Shown: positions 13,917 through 22,035, counted from the first letter of the stretch. The stretch is DNA of 29,750 nt from an uncultured Dialister sp. (GCF_900538805.1 NZ_UPZP01000018.1:1-29750), one strand, 5' to 3'. Numbers and translations: made by a program. Notes: a model not told the origin generated them from the sequence alone.

Positions 13917-15857
13917 ATGGCTTATTTAGCATTATATCGAAAATGGAGACCCCGCACGTTTACGGAGGTGGTGGGGCAGAAGCATATTTCCATACCCCTT
14001 GAGCGGGCCATCGAGCAAGACCGGCTGGCCCATGCCTATCTTTTTTCCGGCCCCCGGGGCACAGGAAAGACCAGTATGGCAAAAATCCTGGCCAAGGCGG
14101 TGAACTGCCTTCATCCGGACGGCGTGAATCCATGCAATGAGTGCCAGAGCTGCCGGGAAATCAATGCCGGTTCCAGTCTGGACGTCTATGAAATCGATGC
14201 GGCCTCCAACCGGGGTATTGAGGAAATCCGGGCTCTCCGGGAGTCGGTGCGCACCCTGCCGGCGGTGAGCCGGAAGAAGGTGTACATCATCGATGAAGTG
14301 CACATGCTCACCAAGGAAGCCTTCAACGCCCTTTTAAAGACGCTGGAGGAACCGCCGTCCCATGTGCTCTTTATTCTGGCCACCACGGAGCCGGAAAAGA
14401 TTCCCCTGACCATTCTGTCCCGCTGCCAGCGGTATGAATTCCATCGGATTTCCGTGGAGGACATTAAGAACCATCTTCTTTATATTGCCAAGAAAAGCGA
14501 TCTTTCCCTGACGGAAGACGCGGCGGACCTCATTGCGGTCAGGGCGGACGGCGGGCTTCGCGACGCCCTGTCCCTGCTGGACCAGTGCTCTTCCGCTTCC
14601 GAATCCAAAGTGCTTGACGCCCCTGCGGTGTACGACCTCCTGGGCCTTACGGGAAAGGATATGATTCTGGACCTGTCCCACCATATCTTCAACGGCGACA
14701 GTTCCGCCGCCCTCACTCTTTTCTACAATATCCTGCAGGGCGGACGGGAGCCGGCCTCCATTCTTCGGGACCTTCTGGAACATTTCAGAAATCTGATGAT
14801 ATGCAAAGTAAACCCAAATGCGCCGGAGTTTTCCCAGTACGGCGCCAAGGTGGAAACGCTCCGCTCCGATGCATCCCGCCTTCCTGCCCCCTACCTGGAT
14901 TCTCTCTTTGACTATCTTCACCAGGCTCTCCATGAAACGAAGAGGAGTTCATCCCCCAGGCTCAGTGCGGAAATGGGACTTCTTCATCTCTGCCGCATGA
15001 AGGGTTCCAAATCCCTGGATTCCCTGGCCCAGCGGGTGGCCCAGCTGGAGGAAGAGGTGGAACGTCTGAAGAAGGGAGCCGTCTCCATGCCCATGGCCGC
15101 GCCGCCATCGCCGGCTCCTGTATCCCGGCCCTCCTTCCCTGCCGCACCTGCTGCTCACGTCGCGCCTGCTGCAGCTCCTATTTCTCCAGCAGCTCCCATT
15201 TCTCCCATGCCTGTGCCCCCCGCGCCCTCCCAACCTTTGGAAGGACCCATTCCCATTGATACCCCCATCAGGCCGGCATCCCAAAGGAAAAACCGTGCTC
15301 CTGTCAATGAAGGGCCGAATATTCCACAGCCTGTCCCCTCCGCCACGCCGGCGGCGCCGGCAGCAGCGAGCCAGCCCGCTCCCGATGCTTCCCTCATTGA
15401 CCCGAAGACCTATCCTGCCATCTGGCAGAAGGTGCTTGGCTATTTCATGGCCATTAGGCGGATTGATGTATTTACCTGCCTTCGGAAGAGCACCCTCATT
15501 TACTGCACCCACACCAGGGCCATCGTTTCCGCGCCCCAGCAGTTCCTTGTAGCTGCGGGAAACAACAAGTCCTACCAGAAGGTGGCGGCCGAAGCCTTTG
15601 CCAAGGTCACCGGCTCTCCCATCCAGATGCATACGGTGCTGAAGGGCGGGGAAGAAGAGGCCTCCGCCTTTGCCCTGCTGAAGTCTGCATCACAGGCAGG
15701 CCCCGCGCCCGCTCCGGCCAAGGCCGCCCAAAGCGGCCCGGACTACCGCCTGGTTTCAAAAGACAGCATTCCCGCCAAGGACAGGAGCGACCCGTCGTTA
15801 AATGAAGCCTTGAAAATCATGGCGGACTGTGATATATATGAAAAGACTGAATCATGA
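13917..15857 (+). CDS. dnaX: DNA polymerase III subunit gamma/tau
   Basis: AAA+ ATPase of the clamp loader that links the replicative polymerases and loads the beta clamp. The 646 residues show Walker A GPRGTGKT (45-52), four zinc cysteines (64, 73, 76, 79), Walker B with DEVH (126-129), an ATTEPEKIP sensor region and the SRC arginine finger (168-170). A long Pro/Ala-rich linker (about 390-500) precedes a C-terminal polymerase-contact region. The start is the ATG at 13917 (MAYLALYRKWRP) with GGGAGG 6 bp upstream; a TTG two codons earlier is less likely. No clear slippery sequence for a shorter gamma form is seen. First gene of the operon with YbaB, recR and the BofA-like gene. Confidence 0.97.
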   Translation: MAYLALYRKWRPRTFTEVVGQKHISIPLERAIEQDRLAHAYLFSGPRGTGKTSMAKILAKAVNCLHPDGVNPCNECQSCREINAGSSLDVYEIDAASNRGIEEIRALRESVRTLPAVSRKKVYIIDEVHMLTKEAFNALLKTLEEPPSHVLFILATTEPEKIPLTILSRCQRYEFHRISVEDIKNHLLYIAKKSDLSLTEDAADLIAVRADGGLRDALSLLDQCSSASESKVLDAPAVYDLLGLTGKDMILDLSHHIFNGDSSAALTLFYNILQGGREPASILRDLLEHFRNLMICKVNPNAPEFSQYGAKVETLRSDASRLPAPYLDSLFDYLHQALHETKRSSSPRLSAEMGLLHLCRMKGSKSLDSLAQRVAQLEEEVERLKKGAVSMPMAAPPSPAPVSRPSFPAAPAAHVAPAAAPISPAAPISPMPVPPAPSQPLEGPIPIDTPIRPASQRKNRAPVNEGPNIPQPVPSATPAAPAAASQPAPDASLIDPKTYPAIWQKVLGYFMAIRRIDVFTCLRKSTLIYCTHTRAIVSAPQQFLVAAGNNKSYQKVAAEAFAKVTGSPIQMHTVLKGGEEEASAFALLKSASQAGPAPAPAKAAQSGPDYRLVSKDSIPAKDRSDPSLNEALKIMADCDIYEKTES

Positions 15858-15899
15858 AATAAGGAATTGATTCAATATTACCTTTAAGGAGGACCCATT

Positions 15900-16226
15900 A
15901 TGTTTGGAAATAAAGCACAGATGCAGAACATGCTGAAAAAAGCAAGGAAGATGCAGGAAGAACTGCAGAAGAAACAGGAAGAACTGAAGAAGCAGACCGT
16001 TGACGTATCCGTAGGCGGCGGCGCCATCGCCCTCACCATGAACGGTGAAAAGCAGATCGTCTCCCTGAAGATTGCAAAAGACGCCATCGACCCGGAGGAT
16101 CCGGAAATGCTGGAAGACCTCATCACCACCGCCGTCAATGAAGCAGGCAAGAAGGCCGATGAAATGGTACAGAAGAGCATGAGCCAGGTCACCGGAGGCC
16201 TGGGCCTTCCCGGCGGCATGTTCTGA
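15900..16226 (+). CDS. YbaB/EbfC family nucleoid-associated protein
   Basis: Small DNA-binding protein of 108 residues. It has a Met/Lys/Gln-rich N-terminal helix (MQNMLKKARKMQEELQKKQEELKK), a VSVGGGAIALTMNGEKQIVSLKI beta region and a C-terminal helix with EDLITTAVNEAGKKADEM, followed by GGLGLPGGMF. These are the standard features of the family, which forms tweezer-like dimers on DNA. TAAGGAGG precedes the ATG. It lies between dnaX and recR, the conserved arrangement, and its TGA overlaps the recR ATG by one base, indicating translational coupling. Confidence 0.97.
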   Translation: MFGNKAQMQNMLKKARKMQEELQKKQEELKKQTVDVSVGGGAIALTMNGEKQIVSLKIAKDAIDPEDPEMLEDLITTAVNEAGKKADEMVQKSMSQVTGGLGLPGGMF

Positions 16227-16816
16227 TGAATAAAGAATTGGAAGAGGTGGCCCTGCAGTTCCGAAAGCTCCCCGGCATCGGTGTAAAGAGCGCCCGGCGC
16301 CTGGCCTATTTCATGCTGGAAAGGCCGCAGGAAGAGGTGGATGTATTTCTGGATACCATCCGAAATGCCAGGAGCAAAGTATGCTACTGCTCCACCTGCT
16401 GCAATCTTTCCACCTCGGATCCCTGCGAAATCTGCAGCGATGACCGGCGGGACCACTCCATCATCTGTGTGGTGGAGCAGCCCCAGGACGTAACTGCCAT
16501 GGAACAGAGCCAGGAGTATCACGGAGTTTACCATGTCCTTCACGGCGTTCTCTCCCCGCTTGACGGCGTAGGCCCGGAGCAGCTGAAGATTAAGGAGCTG
16601 CTGAAGCGTTTGGAAAGCAGTGAAGTGAAGGAAGTCATCATTGCCACGGATCCCGATACGGAAGGTGAAGCTACGGCCTACTACCTTTCCCGGCTCATCA
16701 AGCCGGCGGGCATCAAGGTCACCCGTATCGGCAGGGGCATTCCTGCCGGCGGCGCCGTAGGTTACACAGACGGCATCACCCTGGCGGGAGCCGTAGAAAA
16801 CAGAAAGGAAATCTAG
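16226..16816 (+). CDS. recR: Recombination mediator protein RecR
   Basis: Works with RecO and RecF to load RecA on SSB-coated gaps. The 196 residues contain an N-terminal helix-hairpin-helix (LPGIGVKSARRLAYFML), a zinc finger with cysteines in CYCSTC...CEIC, and a Toprim domain (about 80-175) with VVEQPQD and ATDPDTEGEATAYYL, ending in GIPAGGAVGYTDGITLAGAVENR. Length is typical. It overlaps the YbaB stop codon by one base and is followed 4 bp later by the BofA-like gene. Confidence 0.98.
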   Translation: MNKELEEVALQFRKLPGIGVKSARRLAYFMLERPQEEVDVFLDTIRNARSKVCYCSTCCNLSTSDPCEICSDDRRDHSIICVVEQPQDVTAMEQSQEYHGVYHVLHGVLSPLDGVGPEQLKIKELLKRLESSEVKEVIIATDPDTEGEATAYYLSRLIKPAGIKVTRIGRGIPAGGAVGYTDGITLAGAVENRKEI

Positions 16817-16820
16817 TACC

Positions 16821-17072
16821 ATGATTGAATCTTTAGGCGCCCTGGGCGGGTACGGCATTACCAGCATCATCGTCATCGTTGTGGCGTTCTTCCTCTTCGC
16901 CCGGTTCGTGAAGAAAATCATTGGAAATATCATTATGGGCGGTCTTCTCTTCTGGCTGCTGAACACCATCGGAATCACCCATATGACCCTCACCACCATG
17001 CACGGCATCGTGGTCGCCCTCTTCGGCGTCCCCGGCACCATCGTGCTGGCCCTTCTGAATCTGGTGGGATAA
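16821..17072 (+). CDS. BofA-family membrane protein (pro-sigmaK processing inhibitor-like)
   Basis: An 83-residue protein with two or three hydrophobic helices. A first helix (about 11-27) is followed by FARFVKKIIGNIIMGGLLFWLLN and a C-terminal GIVVALFGVPGTIVLALLNLVG, which is the family's conserved ending. In Bacillus, BofA restrains the SpoIVFB protease during sporulation, and the gene sits after recR, exactly as here. Homologues persist in many Firmicutes that do not sporulate, where their role is unknown. The ATG at 16821 lies 4 bp after recR and probably relies on GGAAATC or on coupling. A terminator follows at once. Confidence 0.85.
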   Translation: MIESLGALGGYGITSIIVIVVAFFLFARFVKKIIGNIIMGGLLFWLLNTIGITHMTLTTMHGIVVALFGVPGTIVLALLNLVG

Positions 17073-17082
17073 GCGTTAAAAT

Positions 17083-17130
17083 AAAAAAGACTGTGAAAAA
17101 ATGAGAATCATTTCTTCACAGTCTTTTTTT
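17083..17130 (+). terminator. Intrinsic terminator of the dnaX operon
   Basis: AAAAAAGACTGTGAA pairs with TTCACAGTCTTTTTTT across a 17-base loop, 10 bp after the BofA-like stop codon. Confidence 0.9.
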
Positions 17131-17135
17131 CTGTA

Positions 17136-17386
17136 CGCTGCCCGCCCCATTATCATTTCGACGGTCGACAGCGGAGCGGAGAAATCTCCGGTCTCAATGG
17201 CACCAGTGCCTCCCCTTCCACTGTCATTTCGACCGCAGCGCAGCGTAGTGGAGAAATCTCCTGACTCAGTGGGACAAGCCCCAATACGATGGGAGATCTC
17301 TCGACTCAGAGTGTCAATGATATACAAATACTTTATCCCCATATCGACACGCAGCCCCGCTCGAGATGACATGTGGGCGGGCAGCG
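17136..17386. mobile_element. MITE-like element with 26-bp imperfect terminal inverted repeats
   Basis: The left end CGCTGCCCGCCCCATTATCA (17136 on) and the reverse complement of the right end (17361-17386, CGCTGCCCGCCCACATGTCA) agree at about 22 of 26 positions. The interior has two further ATTTCGAC...GAAATCTCC units (from 17152 and 17222) and the segment GGAGATCTCTCGACTCAGAG (17292). No open frame encodes a transposase. A partial second copy is at 13171-13311. It sits between the dnaX-operon terminator and the ABC-F terminator. Confidence 0.6.
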
Positions 17387-17424
17387 AACCATCGCTTTGG
17401 GAATTTCAAAGCATAGAAGCGAAG

Positions 17425-17473
17425 AAAAAGGAACTGTGAAGAAATACCATATTTTTCCTCACAGTTTCTTTTT
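17425..17473. terminator. Intrinsic terminator of the ABC-F gene
   Basis: AAAAAGGAACTGTGA pairs with TCACAGTTTCTTTTT with one wobble. It lies 35 bp after the minus-strand ABC-F stop and has T or A runs on both sides. Confidence 0.8.
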
Positions 17474-17508
17474 ATATTTCTTCCATCCAGCTGTTTACCG
17501 GATAAGTA

Positions 17509-19395
17509 TCAGTTTTCCGTCTTTTCTGCCAGCTCGTCCCACTTTTCGTAGAGCTTATCCAGCTTCGCCTTCGCTTCTTCATACTCCCTGGCCAGTTCCT
17601 CATAGTTGTCGGGATTCATGCTCATCTGGACGGTGTACATTTTCATGGTGGCCTCCAGCCGGCCGATTTCCATTTCCACGTGGCTCATCTTGGATACATC
17701 CGCCGCTGACGGCTCTGCCTTGGCCTGATGTTCCTTTTCCGTAGCCCTTTCTTCCTCTGCTTTCTCTGTTTCTTCTACGCCGCCGTTTCTATCCTTTTCA
17801 AAGGCTTCCAGGTCCTTTTTCTTTTCTTTGTAGTAGCTGTAGTTGCCCAGGTATTCCGTGAGCTTTCCATCTTCCAGCTCCAATATCCGGTCCGCCACCT
17901 TGTCCAGGAAATAGCGGTCATGGGACACCACCAGACAGGTGCCGCCAAAGGCCTGTATGGCGTCTTCCATGATTTCCCTGGTGGGAATATCCAGATGGTT
18001 CGTCGGTTCGTCCAGAATAAGGAAATTCGGTTTTTCAAGGAAGAGGCAGAGAAGGGAGAGCCTTGCCTTCTCCCCGCCGGAAAGCATGCCCACCGTCTTG
18101 AACACGTCATCTCCCCTAAAAAGGAACATACCCAGGATATTGCGGGCTTCCTTTTCCCCGAGGTTAAAGGTATCCCGCACTTCATCAAGCACGGAGAGCT
18201 TCGGGTGGAGTCTTTCCTGCTCCTGAGAATAGTATCCCATTTTCACATTGTTTCCCATCTGGATGAATCCGGTGTCCGGTTTCTTTTCTCCTGTAATCAT
18301 TTTCAGGATGGTGGTCTTCCCTGCGCCGTTGGGACCGATGAGGCCGACGGTCTCCCCTTTTTTGATATGGATGGAAAGATTTTTGAAAAGCACATGATTT
18401 CCATAAGAACCTTCCACCCGAAGCACATCAAGCACCTTGTCCGCGCATTCCTGGGGCGGGTCGAAATGGAAGCGGAGCGATGCCTGGTGCACCGGCTTTT
18501 CCAGCCGCACCAGCCGGTTCAGCTGGGACTGGCGCCCCCTTGCCTGCTTGGCCTTAATGCCTGCCTTGTAACGGCGGATGTATTCTTCCGTTTCCCTGAT
18601 ATGCTCCTGCTGCTTTTCATAGGCCTTCTCATAGGCCCGGTCCTGGTTTTCCTTAGTTTCCATGTACCTGGTATAGCCGCCGCGGAAGGTGCGGATGTGA
18701 TGGTTTTCCAAATCAATAATTCCTGTAGCCGCGCCGTCTAAGAAATAGCGGTCATGGGAAATCATGAGAATACCGCCCTTGTAGGAGCGGAGGTATTCTT
18801 CCAGCCATTCCAGCATGTTCATGTCCAGATGGTTCGTCGGTTCGTCCAGAAGGAGGAAATCGGGGTGCCGCACAAAAGCAGCAGCCAGATTAATCCTCAC
18901 CTTCTGCCCGCCGGAAAAGGAATGGATATCCCTGTCCCAGTCATCATCGGAAAAACCCAGTCCCGTCAGGATTTTCCGGGTGGTGGATTCATAGTCGTAG
19001 CCGCCAAGGAATTCAAAGCGCGCTTCCGCCCTGCCGTAATCCTCCACCAGTTTCTCGTCGCTCTTATGGCTTTCCAGCTCCCTGGCCAGACTTTCCATCT
19101 TATCCTTGTAATAGAGCACATCCTTCCAGGCCTCTTCCATTTCCTCCCGGATGCTGCGGCTGGTATAGTTAAAATCCTGCCGAAGGTAGCCGATAATGGC
19201 GCCGTCACTGGCCTTCACGGAGCCCTTGTCCGCCTCCTCCGTGCCCATGATGCACTTTAAAAGGGTGGTCTTGCCGGTACCGTTGGCACCTACAAGGCCG
19301 ATTCTCTCTCCCGTCCTTACTTCAAAGGAAACGTTTTCAAAAACTGTTTTGATTCCAAAGGATTTTGATAATCCGCTGATTTTTAAAACTGCCAT
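17509..19395 (-). CDS. ABC-F family ATP-binding protein
   Basis: Soluble twin-cassette ATPase of 628 residues with no membrane segments. ABC-F proteins act on the ribosome as translation factors or antibiotic-protection factors. Cassette 1 has Walker A GANGTGKT (about 35), signature FSGGQK and DEPTNHLDM. The linker (about 235-310) is rich in charged residues. Cassette 2 has GPNGAGKT, LSGGEKAR and DEPTNHLDIP. A Glu/Lys-rich coiled-coil tail (about 535-628) resembles the YdiF/Uup type. Which ABC-F subfamily it is, and whether it gives drug resistance, cannot be told from this. The start has only a weak GAGAAAG upstream. It is monocistronic. Confidence 0.95.
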   Translation of the reverse strand: MAVLKISGLSKSFGIKTVFENVSFEVRTGERIGLVGANGTGKTTLLKCIMGTEEADKGSVKASDGAIIGYLRQDFNYTSRSIREEMEEAWKDVLYYKDKMESLARELESHKSDEKLVEDYGRAEARFEFLGGYDYESTTRKILTGLGFSDDDWDRDIHSFSGGQKVRINLAAAFVRHPDFLLLDEPTNHLDMNMLEWLEEYLRSYKGGILMISHDRYFLDGAATGIIDLENHHIRTFRGGYTRYMETKENQDRAYEKAYEKQQEHIRETEEYIRRYKAGIKAKQARGRQSQLNRLVRLEKPVHQASLRFHFDPPQECADKVLDVLRVEGSYGNHVLFKNLSIHIKKGETVGLIGPNGAGKTTILKMITGEKKPDTGFIQMGNNVKMGYYSQEQERLHPKLSVLDEVRDTFNLGEKEARNILGMFLFRGDDVFKTVGMLSGGEKARLSLLCLFLEKPNFLILDEPTNHLDIPTREIMEDAIQAFGGTCLVVSHDRYFLDKVADRILELEDGKLTEYLGNYSYYKEKKKDLEAFEKDRNGGVEETEKAEEERATEKEHQAKAEPSAADVSKMSHVEMEIGRLEATMKMYTVQMSMNPDNYEELAREYEEAKAKLDKLYEKWDELAEKTEN

Positions 19396-19424
19396 TTCTT
19401 TCTCACTTATATTTACAAAAAAGG

Positions 19425-19720
19425 TTCATAGGGCTGCCCCCATTTTATTGTGCCCCCTTTAGGGGGAAAGGTGGTGCCGTAAGGCACCAAAGGGGAGACG
19501 GCCCCTGCGGGCCGGAGGTTGTGTAGAAGGGTTGTGTTCGCTCTGCTCAGGGGGCGACAGCCCTTCGGGCTGAGGGTTGTGGTATCGCCAATGGACAGCA
19601 CCTTTGGTGCTGAAGGTTCAGAGGGTTCAAAAGGTTCAAAGGGTTCAAAGGGTGGTGGTATCGCCTGCGGCGATGAGTATGAAGTCAGCGTTACGTACTA
19701 ACCTTCCCGCCCCCACTTGC
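19425..19720 (+). repeat. Intergenic mosaic of palindromic repeat modules (copy 4)
   Basis: No gene is visible between 19396 and 19996. This block has CCCCCTTTAGGGGG, GGTGCCGTAAGGCACC, GGCCCCTGCGGGCC, the linker GGTTGTGTAGAAGGGTTGTG, hairpins CAGCCC/GGGCTG (19556) and CAGCACC/GGTGCTG (19594) in the constant GAC...GAGGGTT or GAAGGTT frame, four GGTTCAAAG repeats (about 19617-19650) and ATCGCC/GGCGAT with GTCAGCGTTACGTAC. It matches copies 1 and 3 in linkers but not in stems. Confidence 0.75.
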
Positions 19721-19743
19721 GCGCATTCTGCATAGAATGCGCG

Positions 19744-19806
19744 AGTCGGCCAAAGTTGGCCCTTAGCCTGCACATTAAAGGGCCTTCCTTTTATTTGGCC
19801 GACCGA
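19744..19806 (-). repeat. Dispersed repeat shared with 13095-13154
   Basis: The reverse complement aligns with 13095-13154. Around it, 19807-19975 contains CGAAGAATCTCGGTACA (as near 11095) and TAAATACCAGTCGGCGGGAAGG (as TAAATACCGGTCGGCAGGAAGG at 13418). All of it is non-coding. Confidence 0.6.
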
Positions 19807-19948
19807 CCATTTTGACCCCGGGCGAAGAATCTCGGTACATGCCGCTTATGAGACAAATGATACTAAATACCAGTCGGCGGGAAGGCTGCCGATTGGCAAT
19901 CAGTCCAAAATCTTACGGACCTATTTCAGGGCTCCGCCCTGCACCATA

Positions 19949-19996
19949 CGGTAAGCGGTAAGCCGACAGCCGCCCATACCATCTAACTTCTATCAT
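19949..19996 (+). repeat. Short 7-bp tandem array after the secretin gene
   Basis: Units ACGGTAA, GCGGTAA, then ATCTAAC, TTCTATC, ATCTATC, GTCTAAT lead up to the secretin stop codon at 19997. They are the same heptamers as at 13838. Confidence 0.7.
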
Positions 19997-21484
19997 CTAT
20001 CGTCTAATCTCTTCCCTCACAATATCCGCTTTAATGACGATGACGATTTCCGATTCTTCCGTCGAGGTGCTGTGGCTCTGGAAGAGCCGGCCCAGAAGGG
20101 GGATATCTCCCAGGATAGGCACTTTTCTCATGGTTTTGGCCTGTTCCTTGTCAATAAGCCCGCCAATGGTAAGCATGTCTCCCGATTTCAGCCGCACCAT
20201 GGTATTGGCGGAACGGGTAATGATGCGGTATGCCTTCATTTCCGGCACCAGGTAGGGCGTGGCCACTTCCGCGTGCACGTCGGCGGTAATGTCATCGTTC
20301 CTGCTGATAATGGGCGTATAGGTCAGTTTGATGCCGGCGTCCTTGTATTCGGTGGCCGTAGTTTTGACACCGTTTTCCATGTGCTCCACAATCACCGGAA
20401 TCCGGCTGCCTATGAGGATTTCCGCTTTTCTTCCGTTCATGGTGACCACGCTGGGCCGTGCCAGTACTTTGGCCTTTCCCCGGGTCACCAGGGCATTCAG
20501 TTTGGCCTGAAAAAAGAAGGTATAGGGATGGCCTGCCAGGGAACGGCCGTAGGAAATCCCGGCGTACCCTTCGGGAATGGTGACGTCCCAGCCGTTTCTT
20601 TCAATATTTCTAATCCTTGGATTACCGTCGCTGTCATAGAGGATATTGCCGCTGTCGTCGGTCACATAGCGCTGTTCGCTCCAGCTGTCCCGGTCATAGG
20701 AAGCGCTGCCGGTGAGGCTTTTGAAATCCCAGTCGATACCCAGGTCTTTGGCATAGCTCTTATTGACAGCCACCACTTCCGCTTCCACCTTCACCTGTTT
20801 TTCCGGCACGTCAAGGGCCTTCACCAGACTTTCCGCCTGCATGAGCTCCCGGGGCGTACCGCTGATGATGACCGTATTGGCGGAGGGGCTGAAGGTGACT
20901 TTTCCTTTTTCCATCACCTTTCCCAGTCCCTCTGCCACTTCTTCGGCATCCGCATAGGACAGGCGGAAGGCCCGGGTACCGGGCACCGCATTCTTCTCCA
21001 GTTTGCTGTTGAAAACAATGAGGGTACTGCCTTCGGTCCTTGAAGAAAGACCGCAGGAAGCAAGGATGGAGGCCAGCGCCTCCTGTGGCGTCACATGGTC
21101 CAGGCTGGCGGTGACCGTTTCCGACAGGTCTCCGGAAAATACCAGATTGCGTCCCGTCATTTCCGCCAGGGTACGGATGACTTCCCGGGCCGGTGCGCCG
21201 CTTACATGAAGGCTGAAATCCCTCTTTTCCGAAGGCCTTTCTATCCTGACAAAAGGCTTTTCTTCTTTGATGGAGGGCTGCATGCCTTTTTCCAGTTCCT
21301 CCGCCACCGTGTCATGGACGGAAGTATCCCATGATTCCGTCCTTCCTTCTATGCCAAAGGGCAGGCAGACAAAAAGGGCGCAGCATAAAAGAATGCTGCT
21401 CCTGGCTAACGTATGGTCAATGTGAGACTGTTTCCGCCGGAAACGAGGGTCACCTTTTTGTCCTGAATCTCCGATACGCTCCAT
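19997..21484 (-). CDS. Secretin, type IV pilus PilQ / type II secretion family
   Basis: Outer-membrane ring protein that lets pili or proteins cross the outer membrane. The 495 residues include a hydrophobic export segment (about 26-45), an STN-like N domain (about 75-155), a second N domain (about 160-235) and the C-terminal secretin barrel (about 325-490) with its hallmark VPILGDIPLLGRLFQ and SGDMLTIGGLI. Length is short for PilQ. The start is uncertain: the ATG at 21484 gives a long polar run before the signal and overlaps the upstream PilP-like gene by 79 bp, and no ATG, GTG or TTG lies nearer the hydrophobic segment. It pairs with the PilP-like gene; pilM, N and O are not in this window. 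Confidence 0.9.
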   Translation of the reverse strand: MERIGDSGQKGDPRFRRKQSHIDHTLARSSILLCCALFVCLPFGIEGRTESWDTSVHDTVAEELEKGMQPSIKEEKPFVRIERPSEKRDFSLHVSGAPAREVIRTLAEMTGRNLVFSGDLSETVTASLDHVTPQEALASILASCGLSSRTEGSTLIVFNSKLEKNAVPGTRAFRLSYADAEEVAEGLGKVMEKGKVTFSPSANTVIISGTPRELMQAESLVKALDVPEKQVKVEAEVVAVNKSYAKDLGIDWDFKSLTGSASYDRDSWSEQRYVTDDSGNILYDSDGNPRIRNIERNGWDVTIPEGYAGISYGRSLAGHPYTFFFQAKLNALVTRGKAKVLARPSVVTMNGRKAEILIGSRIPVIVEHMENGVKTTATEYKDAGIKLTYTPIISRNDDITADVHAEVATPYLVPEMKAYRIITRSANTMVRLKSGDMLTIGGLIDKEQAKTMRKVPILGDIPLLGRLFQSHSTSTEESEIVIVIKADIVREEIRR

Positions 21485-21939
21485 GGGCCTGCCCTCTCTC
21501 CCTCTTTGACAACTACGGAATTTCCATCCATCTCCAGCATGGCCCGCCGTTCAGAGCCATAGGCCATGACTCCCTTCAGCTCAGGAAGGCCAAAACCTGC
21601 GGATTTCTCCCTTTTCCTTGGCCTTGGGGCCGATTCTGCAGAAAAATTTTCTGCCGCCTTTCCTTCCACTGCCAGGGGCAGCGCTTTTTCCTTTTCCATG
21701 GAAGACAGGGCGTCTGCATGAAATGGGTCCGGCAGAGGCTTTCCCCTGCGATGGAGGGCGGCGTCATATTTCAAAACCGGCCCATCCTCCGTATCGGGAA
21801 GCACCTCCACCGTGGCCGTTTTCGGCTTCTTTTCAGGAAGAAGTTTTCCCGCCGTACCGACGCCGTAAATGCCCCAAAGCGTAAGAGCAGTCACCGCCGC
21901 TCCGGCCAAAGGAAGAATCCATTTGCGTTTCATCGCCAT
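21406..21939 (-). CDS. PilP-like inner-membrane protein
   Basis: A 177-residue protein. It has a basic N-terminus, one membrane anchor (about 7-28), a Pro/Lys-rich linker, and a C-terminal beta domain (about 118-177: LPELKGVMAYGSERRAMLEMDGNSVVVKEGERAG...). That pattern fits PilP or GspC-type proteins, which tie inner-membrane pilus or secretion parts to the secretin. The assignment rests on architecture and on the overlapping secretin gene downstream; sequence similarity is low. AAAGGAGG lies 7 bp before the ATG. The 96 bp upstream hold a tandem array. Confidence 0.65.
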   Translation of the reverse strand: MAMKRKWILPLAGAAVTALTLWGIYGVGTAGKLLPEKKPKTATVEVLPDTEDGPVLKYDAALHRRGKPLPDPFHADALSSMEKEKALPLAVEGKAAENFSAESAPRPRKREKSAGFGLPELKGVMAYGSERRAMLEMDGNSVVVKEGERAGPWSVSEIQDKKVTLVSGGNSLTLTIR

Positions 21940-21986
21940 AGGGATTCCTCCTTTCTAAAAGAAGCAGCATGCCCTTACAAAGAAGA

Positions 21987-22035
21987 ACTCACTAGCCCAC
22001 TAGTTCACTAGCTCACCAGCTCACTAGTCCACTAA
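21987..22035 (+). repeat. 8-bp tandem array between the LptD-like and PilP-like genes
   Basis: Units CTCACTA, GCCCACTA, GTTCACTA, GCTCACCA, GCTCACTA, GTCCACTA, A, with the last base directly touching the LptD-like stop codon (22036-22038). In the direction of the gene it is inverted relative to the array after the DASS gene. Confidence 0.85.

Noticed and set aside
15270..15310. A programmed frameshift site in dnaX giving a short gamma form
   Set aside because: The short A runs here (CCAAAGGAAAAACC) do not match the A-AAA-AAG slippery pattern, and no stimulatory structure is evident.
17131..17424. A small gene in the inverted-repeat element
   Set aside because: Open frames on both strands are short, have no ribosome binding site and follow the repeat sequence.
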